A stretch of 55,819 nt of DNA from Magnetospirillum fulvum (lineage in GTDB: Bacteria > Pseudomonadota > Alphaproteobacteria > Rhodospirillales > Magnetospirillaceae). Shown one piece after another: positions 29,697-35,876 of the stretch (its first letter is position 1; the number at the start of each line of letters is the position of its first letter). Below the pieces are notes generated by a model. That model had not been told where the DNA came from and ran no database searches. It saw nothing but the letters and a program-made list of their open reading frames with translations. Position numbers and translations under genes: made by a program. The stretch is from NCBI RefSeq assembly GCF_900108475.1, contig NZ_FNWO01000017.1, positions 1-55,819 of the forward strand. Reading direction: 5' to 3'.

Positions 29697-29747
29697 TCAT
29701 GCTCTGTCAAGGCGGGGTCCGGTCTCTCGGGACGTCCGCCGCAGCAT
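29697..29747 (-). other. Possible 16-codon leader ORF between riboswitch and first gene
   Basis: ATG 29747 reads MLRRTSRETGPRLDRA and stops at a TGA that overlaps the ribosome-binding site of the 45-aa ORF. The ATG lies in the loop region of a hairpin (GTCCGCC 29762-29756 with GGCGGAC 29740-29734, extended by CAGC/GCTG) right after the aptamer. Translation is unproven; it might couple the riboswitch to the downstream genes. Confidence 0.25.
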
Positions 29748-29763
29748 ACCGGCTGGGCGGACC

Positions 29764-29822
29764 AACCTCTTTAGCTGCATTTTTTGAGCGCCCGCAAGCT
29801 GAAAACATCAAATCGGCGCTGT
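29764..29822 (-). promoter_or_regulatory. SAM-II riboswitch aptamer
   Basis: The reverse strand shows the full SAM-II pattern. P1 is AGCGCC (29820-29815) with GGCGCT (29092-offset pair at 29792-29787). The loop begins GATTTG and ends GCTTGC (29799-29794 region). An A-rich linker CAAAAAATGCA follows, then GCTAAAGAGG (29775-29766). These blocks match the conserved GAUUUG, GCUUGC, AAA and GCUAAA positions of the alphaproteobacterial element. SAM binding normally folds a pseudoknot that reduces expression of methionine genes. The predicted transcription start (~29822) falls exactly at the first base of the aptamer. The next real ORF is ~80 nt away, so the expression platform is unusual. Confidence 0.9.
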
Positions 29823-29828
29823 AGTAAG

Positions 29829-29857
29829 ATAGTACATTCCGCGATCCGCAGTGTCAA
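29829..29857 (-). promoter_or_regulatory. Near-consensus sigma-70 promoter of the encapsulin operon
   Basis: On the reverse strand, TTGACA (29857-29852) and TACTAT (29834-29829) are separated by exactly 17 bp. The -10 lies inside a dyad TGTA-N9-TACA (29820-29836), a candidate operator for the XRE-cupin protein. Transcription from here would begin at the SAM-II aptamer. Confidence 0.7.
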
Positions 29858-29980
29858 TCTACAAGATCACTAGAGATATGTGTTTACGTCCCGATGCGGC
29901 AGCGGAGGAAACCGACCATCTGGCACCGCCTTCGGTTGAGACGATCCCCCGACCGGAGCAACCTTGGTTTCGAAGACAGA

Positions 29981-29997
29981 GCGAACCGAGGGTTCGC
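29981..29997 (+). other. Hairpin in the leader of the Met-rich gene
   Basis: GCGAACC-GAG-GGTTCGC is a perfect 7-bp stem 23 nt before the ATG of the methionine-rich gene. The rest of the 338-bp divergent region (29684-30020) holds the riboswitch and promoter on the reverse strand. On the forward strand it holds a ~150-nt leader with further dyads (GGTTG/CAACC near 29935-29971) and no recognised riboswitch. Confidence 0.4.
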
Positions 29998-30020
29998 AAG
30001 CGGTAAGAAGGGGAACCACC

Positions 30021-30341
30021 ATGATGACCGCGATGCAGATGCCGATGCCGACTGCGACAATGCCCACCATGATGCCGATGCCGATGATGAACGGCATGAC
30101 GATGCCGATGATGAACAACGGCATGATGATGCCGATGATGATGCCGACCCCGTGTTGCGCGATGACCTGTGAAATGACCGCCGAGGGGATGGTCTGCAAG
30201 ATGACGCCGACCGCCGGCATGACCATGGAGATGATGACGGCACTGTGCGACCGCATCACCACGCTGATGGCGATGGGAATGCCGATGATGATGATGTGCA
30301 ACGGGATGCCGATGATGGTCGGCATGACGAAGACGGCGTGA
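30021..30341 (+). CDS. Methionine-rich, cysteine-containing protein, 106 aa (40 Met, 6 Cys)
   Basis: An ATG at 30021 follows AAGAAGGGGAACC. The product starts MMTAMQMPMPTATMPTMMPM; 40 of 106 residues are methionine, mostly in MPM, MM and MMM clusters. Six cysteines follow in a more ordered C-terminal half (PTPCCAMTCEMTAEGMVCKM, TALCDR, MMMMCNGMP). There is no signal peptide and no membrane segment. Met/Cys clusters bind Cu(I) or Ag(I) in other proteins, so a metal-binding role is possible; a store of organic sulfur is another. The gene is divergent from the SAM-II/encapsulin operon. An Ile-rich ORF on the other strand is its shadow. Confidence 0.75.
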   Translation: MMTAMQMPMPTATMPTMMPMPMMNGMTMPMMNNGMMMPMMMPTPCCAMTCEMTAEGMVCKMTPTAGMTMEMMTALCDRITTLMAMGMPMMMMCNGMPMMVGMTKTA

Positions 30342-30464
30342 CGCCCGGTCTGGGCCTGGGGGACTGGCTTATGCGTCGGGCGCCGCCCGTCCCCCTGCCT
30401 GAAAAACGGGCAATTTCCGGACATCCCCCGCTTTGTGGGATTCCCCCAGCTTGTCCCGTCGAAC

Positions 30465-30500
30465 TCCCCGGACTTATCCACAGAATCCGGGGATAAGTCC
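30465..30500. repeat. Nested palindromes containing a DnaA-box-like TTATCCACA
   Basis: GGACTTATCC (30470-30479) and GGATAAGTCC (30491-30500) form a perfect 10-bp dyad. TCCCCGGA and TCCGGGGA form an alternative, mutually exclusive 8-bp stem across the same DNA. The stretch includes TTATCCACA (30474-30482), identical to the consensus DnaA box. It lies in the ~230-bp gap between the Met-rich gene and the convergent methyltransferase gene, where it may be a two-way terminator. Confidence 0.5.
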
Positions 30501-30570
30501 CGAGAGGGCGTCGTGGCGTGACAGGCCGCGATGAGACTCTCTCAACGCGGCCTGACGTATCCCCGCCAAT

Positions 30571-31299
30571 TTAGGGCTTGCGGAAGATGCCGAACCAAAA
30601 ACCGTCCTGACGGTCGAAATGTTCGTCGCCAAAGGCTCGAATGTGTTCTGAGGTGATGGATAACTCGACCTCGTCGAGGCCCTGGGTCAGGTCGCGGATT
30701 TCCGCCGCCGTGTAGCACTTTTCGATCATTCCGTCCTGCTCGCGCCGGAACAGTCCCGTGTCGAGTTCGACCGAACTGGCAAGACGGTCTTTGATCTGCG
30801 CCTCGGCTTCGGCCCGCACCGTCAGGAACATATAGACTCCTCCCGGCTTCAAGATGCGGGCGATCTCCGACCAATAGCGTTGCCGGTCCTCCGGTTGGGG
30901 AATGAAGGTGATCGCCGACATGATGTCGAAGACGCAATCGAAGCGGTTGTCGGCGAACGCCAACCCGCGTCCGGCATCCATCACCGACAGGAAGCAGAGT
31001 CCGCGCTCGACATAATCGGACAGCAGGGCGCGGGAGGATTCGACCGCGACCGGGGTCTGGTCGATGCCATGGATCACGTCGCAGAACCCGTTCTCGATCA
31101 GGTACAGCAAGTTGCGGCCGAACCCGCATCCGACTTCAAGGATCTCGCGGCGGGCGGACTGGGTCCGGATCGCCGCCTTATGGGCCAGAATGCGCTTGAT
31201 GGCATAGCTCGGCGTGACCCGGGTGGCCAATTGGGTCGATTTCTGGTGCAGCGCGGTCCAGCGGGTGTGGTTTTCATCGCGAAGTGTGGTGGTCGGCAT
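30571..31299 (-). CDS. Class I SAM-dependent methyltransferase
   Basis: The 242-aa protein has the methyltransferase fold with SAM motif I REILEVGCGFGRNLLYLIEN, the acidic motif II in VIHGIDQTP, FDCVFDIMSAITFIPQPEDR and the post-motif LKPGGVYMFLTVRAEAE. The substrate is unknown; the pattern is that of small-molecule methyltransferases (UbiE/Methyltransf_11 type). It is the last gene of a three-gene reverse-strand run with an exporter and a CmoA-like methyltransferase. Confidence 0.85.
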   Translation of the reverse strand: MPTTTLRDENHTRWTALHQKSTQLATRVTPSYAIKRILAHKAAIRTQSARREILEVGCGFGRNLLYLIENGFCDVIHGIDQTPVAVESSRALLSDYVERGLCFLSVMDAGRGLAFADNRFDCVFDIMSAITFIPQPEDRQRYWSEIARILKPGGVYMFLTVRAEAEAQIKDRLASSVELDTGLFRREQDGMIEKCYTAAEIRDLTQGLDEVELSITSEHIRAFGDEHFDRQDGFWFGIFRKP

Positions 31300-31353
31300 G
31301 GAGGTCGATTCCTCTGGATGGTGAAGACGGGACGGTCGAAGGAAACGGCGCGG

Positions 31354-32364
31354 TTATTCCGAGGCGACGGGAACCTCACTGATCCGCGGATCGGCCCGCC
31401 AGTCGATCCGGCGGCTTTTCCACTGCCGGAACCGCTCGCGCCAGACGGCGGCATTGGCCTGGGGGACGTTGATCAGCCAAAGGGAAAAGATGATCACCGA
31501 GCCTCCCAACAGGATTTTGTAATTGAGCGCTTCGCCCAGGAACAAAACCGAGAAGCTCGTCGAAAACAGCGGGACCAGGAACAGGTAGGAACTGGTCAGG
31601 GTGGCCCCCTTGCTCGACAAGGCGTGGAACCACAGACTGAACGATCCGATCGAGGCCGGAATCACCAGCCAGGCGAACCAGACGATGCCCCAATCGTTGA
31701 TCTGGCCGATGTCGTAATGCTCGCCCGACAGCGCCGAGATCGTCAGCATCACCAGTGCGCCCAGGGTCAGTTGCCATCCGGTGAAGACGAAGACCGACTT
31801 GTCGAACTTGTGCTTCTTCGACACCAGGGTGCACAGCGCCCAGCAGACCGACCCGGCCAGGGCGATCAAAATGCCGTTCAGGCTTTGGTCGGCGCTGACG
31901 CCCAGGCAGATCGAAACACCGACGATGCCGCACAGCAGGGCGGCGATCTTGTGCCGCGACAGATGCTCGCCCAGGACGAAGTGGGCCAGGATCGCGGTCC
32001 AAAGCGGGTTGGTGAACAGCAGGATCGACGCCATCGACGCGCTCAGCGTGCCGAGCGACAGGTTGAGGAAGCCCATCGTTCCGGCGGTCTGGAGGCAGCC
32101 GACGACGAACACGAACGCGGTGCCTTTTACGATCGACCCGTGCGAGGCGGGGACGATGCTGGCTAGTCCGTGTCGGGCCGCCGCAAAGGCGAGGATCAAC
32201 AGTCCGGCAAGCAGAAAGCGCCACCCGCCAGCGAAGAAGGCGGGCATGGCGACGTCGCTGATGATGTATTTGCCGCTGGGAAAGGACGATCCCATGAAGG
32301 CGGTGCAGAGAATCATTGTCGCGACAAAGGCGCTGGTGGGGGATTTGAAGCGGCTCAGGTCCAT
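31354..32364 (-). CDS. EamA/DMT-superfamily exporter
   Basis: The 336-aa protein has about ten membrane helices and two EamA repeats: FVATMILCTAFMGSSFPSGK at the start, VVGCLQTAGTMGFLNLSLGT, LLFTNPLWTAILAHFVLGEH, then the second repeat ending LVPLFSTSFSVLFLGEALNY. EamA carriers export amino acids, metabolites or nucleotides across the inner membrane. ATG 32364 was chosen because the protein then starts just before the first helix. Both flanking genes encode methyltransferases, so the cargo may be a methylated metabolite (inference). Confidence 0.88.
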   Translation of the reverse strand: MDLSRFKSPTSAFVATMILCTAFMGSSFPSGKYIISDVAMPAFFAGGWRFLLAGLLILAFAAARHGLASIVPASHGSIVKGTAFVFVVGCLQTAGTMGFLNLSLGTLSASMASILLFTNPLWTAILAHFVLGEHLSRHKIAALLCGIVGVSICLGVSADQSLNGILIALAGSVCWALCTLVSKKHKFDKSVFVFTGWQLTLGALVMLTISALSGEHYDIGQINDWGIVWFAWLVIPASIGSFSLWFHALSSKGATLTSSYLFLVPLFSTSFSVLFLGEALNYKILLGGSVIIFSLWLINVPQANAAVWRERFRQWKSRRIDWRADPRISEVPVASE

Positions 32365-32433
32365 CGCTTGGCTCCGTTCGGCACGAGGAAAGACGGTGGA
32401 GGTCGCGCGCAATCTTGCGGCGGAGATGCGCAG

Positions 32434-33210
32434 TTATTTGATGCAGAAGAAGCCTTCGAAGCAGACATGCTTGAAGACGGTCATGATGTCGCTGAACCCG
32501 GCCCGTCTCAGCATGTCGAGGTTGCCATGGGTCGAGAACGGCTCCAGCACGCCCTTTAGGCTGGCCGATTTGGCGATCACCTCGGCGGGCGAGTAGCCCT
32601 GGTTCAGCTTGTAATTGACGTAAATACTGCTGGCGATGTCCTGGAAGCGGGCGTCGGGTGCCCGGACCTTCTCGAACAGCATGAACGCACCGCCCCAATT
32701 GAGGGCCTGATAGAGTCGGTTGTAGATTTCCTGGCGAATGCGCGGATGAACGAACTGGATCGTGTAATAGGACACGATGAAATCAGACGGTTCATACGGG
32801 TGCGTCAGGATGTCGTCTTTGATGTAGCTGATATTGCCGATATGCGGCATGTCCTTTTGCAGCAGATGCTTGGCGTGATCGACCATGTTCTGCTCGACGT
32901 CGATGCCGACCCAGCGGACGGATTCGGGGTGGCGGGCGGCCATCTTGCGGGTCAAGGCTCCGGTCGAGCATCCCAACTCGTAGCAAACCGAGTTGGCCTT
33001 GACGAAATAGTCGCTGACTTCAAGAACAATGTCGTGTCCATCGGCGTAACGCGGTACCGAGCGGGCGACGTGACTTTCGAATTTCTTCGGGATTTCTCCC
33101 CCGAAGGTCCAGGCAGCGCTGGTCGAACTGATGCCGTCGCCGACACCTTGATAAAATTCGCGCGATCTGGTTTCGACGGCCTCGGACGTGTCTTTGAGTT
33201 CGATGCTCAT
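32434..33210 (-). CDS. CmoA-like methyltransferase (carboxy-SAM synthase family)
   Basis: The 258-aa protein resembles CmoA along its length: AAWTFGGEIPKKFESHVARS, VPRYADGHDIVLEVSDYFVK, motif I CYELGCSTGALTRKMAARHP, IVSYYTIQFVHPRIRQEIYN, LNWGGAFMLFEKVRAPDARF and the C-terminal LRRAGFSDIMTVFKHVCFEG. CmoA converts SAM and prephenate to carboxy-SAM for wobble-uridine modification, together with CmoB. No cmoB is near, and the gene heads an operon with an exporter, so a different product is likely. A hairpin covers its start codon. Confidence 0.8.
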   Translation of the reverse strand: MSIELKDTSEAVETRSREFYQGVGDGISSTSAAWTFGGEIPKKFESHVARSVPRYADGHDIVLEVSDYFVKANSVCYELGCSTGALTRKMAARHPESVRWVGIDVEQNMVDHAKHLLQKDMPHIGNISYIKDDILTHPYEPSDFIVSYYTIQFVHPRIRQEIYNRLYQALNWGGAFMLFEKVRAPDARFQDIASSIYVNYKLNQGYSPAEVIAKSASLKGVLEPFSTHGNLDMLRRAGFSDIMTVFKHVCFEGFFCIK

Positions 33211-33254
33211 GTTATCCCTCGCGAAATGGAGTCTTGTTTGAATCCAGATAACAT
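33209..33254 (-). promoter_or_regulatory. Inverted repeat covering the start codon of the CmoA-like gene
   Basis: ATGTTATC (33209-33216) and GATAACAT (33247-33254) are perfect 8-bp complements 30 bp apart. In the transcript the second arm read 3' includes the start codon and part of the ribosome-binding site (GAGGGATAACATG). It could be translational control or a protein-binding dyad. Confidence 0.4.
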
Positions 33255-33542
33255 TTATGCGGGAGACCTTGCGGTATCGTCTCGGTGATCTCCAAATCGT
33301 AAGGCATGACGGCAGAGCCCCGTCCGGTGCAGATACAAGAACTGGACACGCACTGATACGCTGACGCACACCAATTGATTTGGATTGGTCGATCGCCCTT
33401 TTAATTCTATCAGCCGGATTGATTGTTATTGTTCCGGCGGAAACCTGATCGGCATCGACGACACTCACCTCTGCCCACCCGTCTGGACGCACCGCCAGAC
33501 GGCGGGGGTGATGTCACCCGACGCAAAGTCCCTGTTGTGAGA

Positions 33543-33570
33543 AAACTGTATAAACCGGTTAAACAGGTTT
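33543..33570. promoter_or_regulatory. Operator-like dyad, site 1 of 3 (AACCGGTT core)
   Basis: A 28-bp imperfect palindrome with core AACCGGTT at 33553-33560, outer left arm AAACTGTATA and outer right arm AAACAGGTTT. It shares its layout with sites at 34533 and 35303. It lies in the 418-bp gap between the hydrolase stop (33628) and the CmoA-like gene start (33210), and may control the latter. The rest of that gap shows a hairpin CCGTCTGG/CCAGACGG (33479-33502) and no convincing gene. Confidence 0.6.
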
Positions 33571-33627
33571 TGTCAATCATAGGGAGAGCGCGGATTTGGC
33601 GCACATCCAAAGCGATAGATCGGAGCC

Positions 33628-34464
33628 TTAGCGCGGCAGGAAATCGAGGATTTGGCTGACCAGACGCTCGGGGGCGTCTTCGGGAAGAAAGTGGCCCGCC
33701 TGATCAAGGATGGCGAGGCAGGCGTTGGGCATCGCGGCTACCAGCCGTTGGCCATAGCGCAGCGGCTGGAACACGTCGTTCTCCCCCCACACGATCAGGG
33801 TCGGGGTGTCGAGCCGTTCGATTTCGTCCATCCGTGTCGATAAATCCTCGGTCCGCAGGGCGCGGGCGGCCCGCAGATAGGCGCGGCGGCCCTCGATCCC
33901 GGCGAACGGGCGCTCGTAGGCGTCGATCAGCGCCGGAGTGATGCGGTCGGTCTGCACCAGACCGCGACGGAATCCCTTGGCCAAGCCTTTCTTCAGGTCG
34001 AAATCGGGCGCGCCAAGGATGTCGTCCCAGGCCGGGTCGTTCAGTCGGGCGATGCCGGGTTCGGGAAAGGAATCGTACATCACCGAATCGACCAGGATCA
34101 GCGCACCGACCAGGGTGGGATAATTGAGCGTGATCAGTTGTGCGACGCCGCCGCCGATATCGTGGCCGATCAGGGTTCCCCCCGTCCAGCCGATCTGGCC
34201 GAGAGCCTCGGCGACCCATCCGGCCTGGGCCGCCAGACCGAGATCGGCCGTTTCCGGCTGATCCGACGCACCATAACCAAGCAGGTCGATCGTGATGGTC
34301 TCAAAGCCAGCCGAGAGCAGGGGCGGGACCACCTCGCGCCACAAAAAGGCGCTGGTCGGGATGCCGTGGAGCAGAACAATCGAGGGACCACTGCCTCGCC
34401 GCGTCACCGACAGATGGTGCGGACCGACCGCGACCGACCGGGTTTCTTCCGTTTGGATCGTCAT
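33628..34464 (-). CDS. Alpha/beta hydrolase, haloalkane dehalogenase or epoxide hydrolase type
   Basis: The 278-aa protein has the oxyanion segment LLHGIPTSAFLWREVV, the nucleophile elbow TLIGHDIGGGVAQ with aspartate as nucleophile, and the catalytic histidine in LDQAGHFLPEDAPERL. GHDxGG is typical of haloalkane and haloacetate dehalogenases and epoxide hydrolases rather than serine esterases. The substrate is unknown. ATG 34464 has a strong AGGGGAGG ribosome-binding site. An almost perfect operator palindrome lies ~70 bp upstream, next to a regulator gene on the same strand. Confidence 0.88.
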   Translation of the reverse strand: MTIQTEETRSVAVGPHHLSVTRRGSGPSIVLLHGIPTSAFLWREVVPPLLSAGFETITIDLLGYGASDQPETADLGLAAQAGWVAEALGQIGWTGGTLIGHDIGGGVAQLITLNYPTLVGALILVDSVMYDSFPEPGIARLNDPAWDDILGAPDFDLKKGLAKGFRRGLVQTDRITPALIDAYERPFAGIEGRRAYLRAARALRTEDLSTRMDEIERLDTPTLIVWGENDVFQPLRYGQRLVAAMPNACLAILDQAGHFLPEDAPERLVSQILDFLPR

Positions 34465-34532
34465 GCCTCCCCCTTTCGGTCCGCGTTCGGACCTGATCCG
34501 GTTTTGTTGAGCGGGCCGCCATGGCCTCTTGC

Positions 34533-34560
34533 AAACCATATAAACCGGTTTGTATAGTTT
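34533..34560. promoter_or_regulatory. Operator palindrome, site 2 of 3, at the hydrolase promoter
   Basis: The best of three related sites: a 28-bp near-perfect palindrome with half-sites AAACCATATAAACC and GGTTTGTATAGTTT around a central ACCGGT. It sits 69 bp upstream of the hydrolase start, in the 261-bp gap after the CGNR regulator gene. Negative control of the hydrolase is the simplest reading. Confidence 0.75.
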
Positions 34561-34724
34561 TGTAAAGCAACCGGCGAAACGATCCTGGTGCCACAGGTAT
34601 CGCGGGTAGCAGGTCGCAGAGTGCCGCCGACGCCCAGCGCCCGGCGGGTGCCGGGCGGGAGTCTGCTGTGGCGACGTGATCGAAAGAGAGGAGGGGGGCG
34701 ATGCCGCTCGGTCCAGATGCACCC

Positions 34725-35300
34725 TCAGCAGGTGTGGTCGGATTCCTTCAGGCGCAGGCGGAATGCGCCGCCCTTGGCCCGGCTGCCGCAGCGGTCCATC
34801 GAACACCAGCGCCGCCTTGCGCTGGGCGAAATGTCGAGAAACAGCATCCGGCAATCCGGCTGGGCGCAGGCTTTGATCCGGGTCCGCAGCGGCCCGCCCA
34901 GCAAATCAATCGCGTCCTGGGCAATCGTCGCCAGCGCCGCCTGGAACGGGTCGGTCGCGATCCGGTGGATTGTCGCGGTGGCAGCGTCGAGTTGGGGCAG
35001 CGGCGGCGGAAAGGCGGCGACGGCGTTGAGGTGCTCGACCGCCTCGGTCGGCAAGGACGCGCTCCGCGTCACCGCATCGGCCAGGGACCAGATGGTTTCG
35101 CGCAGCCGCCGCAGCGCGGTTTCCTGCGCCAGGGACAGGTCGGGCAGATCGGCCACCAGCGCGGCGTCGCGCAGCCAGCGCGCCGGAGCCCCTGGCGGGG
35201 CCAGCACGTCGTTGGGGACGGACGCGCGCCGTCGTACCGTCGCGGGAAGGTCGAGCGACAGACGTCCAGAATTGAAACGAAATTCCTGCGGCGCTTTCAT
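34725..35300 (-). CDS. CGNR zinc-finger transcriptional regulator (ABATE-type)
   Basis: The 191-aa protein has an N-terminal ABATE-like region (APQEFRFNSGRLSLDLPATV) and a C-terminal zinc-finger-like segment: ACAQPDCRMLFLDISPSARR, then RRWCSMDRCGSRAKGGAFRL. In the family the last motif is CGNR; here it is CGSR. These proteins are proposed DNA-binding regulators of catabolic or stress genes. The gene starts 3 bp from operator site 3, fitting autoregulation, and precedes the hydrolase gene that carries site 2. Confidence 0.85.
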   Translation of the reverse strand: MKAPQEFRFNSGRLSLDLPATVRRRASVPNDVLAPPGAPARWLRDAALVADLPDLSLAQETALRRLRETIWSLADAVTRSASLPTEAVEHLNAVAAFPPPLPQLDAATATIHRIATDPFQAALATIAQDAIDLLGGPLRTRIKACAQPDCRMLFLDISPSARRRWCSMDRCGSRAKGGAFRLRLKESDHTC

Positions 35301-35302
35301 AT

Positions 35303-35330
35303 CTGCTAATTGAACCGGTTTATCTGGTTT
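35303..35330. promoter_or_regulatory. Operator-like site 3 of 3, at the CGNR regulator promoter
   Basis: It has core AACCGGTT (35313-35320) and a good right half (GGTTTATCTGGTTT), with a weaker left half. It directly abuts the regulator start codon, where a bound protein would block its own expression. Confidence 0.6.
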
Positions 35331-35340
35331 GTCAAGACAT

Positions 35341-35876
35341 TGATTGGGTGGCGATAAATGTCGGGAAGAAACCGAACGATTGGGCCTCTGTCAGCACATC
35401 GCCCCGACTCCAATTGTCGAAATTGGTAAATAATCTTTGATCATCTCGGGCGATCATCCGGCAGTGCAAAAGTTATAGAGTGACACAATTTAATTGTGAA
35501 GGAATGAGAGGTAATTTGATTGCCCGATTCAATTCAAATCAAAAGGCAAAGTCGATTGCCAAAAGTGCGGCGACGTGTGTGACCTTTTCTTGATTGTGAC
35601 CGTGTCGGGGGGAGAGTCGGCCCCGCCGGGCGACAGGGCAGATTGCGACCAATATCGTCGTCGATGCCTGGATTATTTACGAATATTCCGCTTGAGGCCG
35701 GAGCGTTCCGGACATGACCGTGGTGGTCGATACGCTCTTTTAAGGTTGAATATTTTTAGGCATGATCTTCGAAAGAAGAGAGGCGCGCGCCAGATATCAC
35801 GATTTGCGTTTATATCGGGACTGGGGCGTGCAAAACGTCAGGGAGGGAAGGGTGGCTCAACCCTTCAGTGCCAGCG
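35341..35876. other. Gene-free 540-bp stretch, AT-rich in its first half
   Basis: No convincing gene. The part 35440-35580 is clearly richer in A and T than the neighbours and contains a perfect 15-bp palindrome CACAATT-T-AATTGTG (35484-35498). A hairpin CCGGA/TCCGG lies near 35700. A 101-codon open frame at 35575-35880 has no ribosome-binding site or family resemblance. The stretch probably holds the antiporter promoter. Confidence 0.5.

Noticed and set aside
29870-30481. A 203-codon reverse-strand frame rich in Ile and Val that could look like a membrane protein
   Set aside because: It is the mirror of the repeated ATG codons of the Met-rich gene; it has no good start context and runs through the riboswitch-promoter side region without family resemblance.
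30474-30482. Replication origin based on a DnaA box
   Set aside because: Only one consensus box, no AT-rich unwinding element and no origin-linked genes are present.
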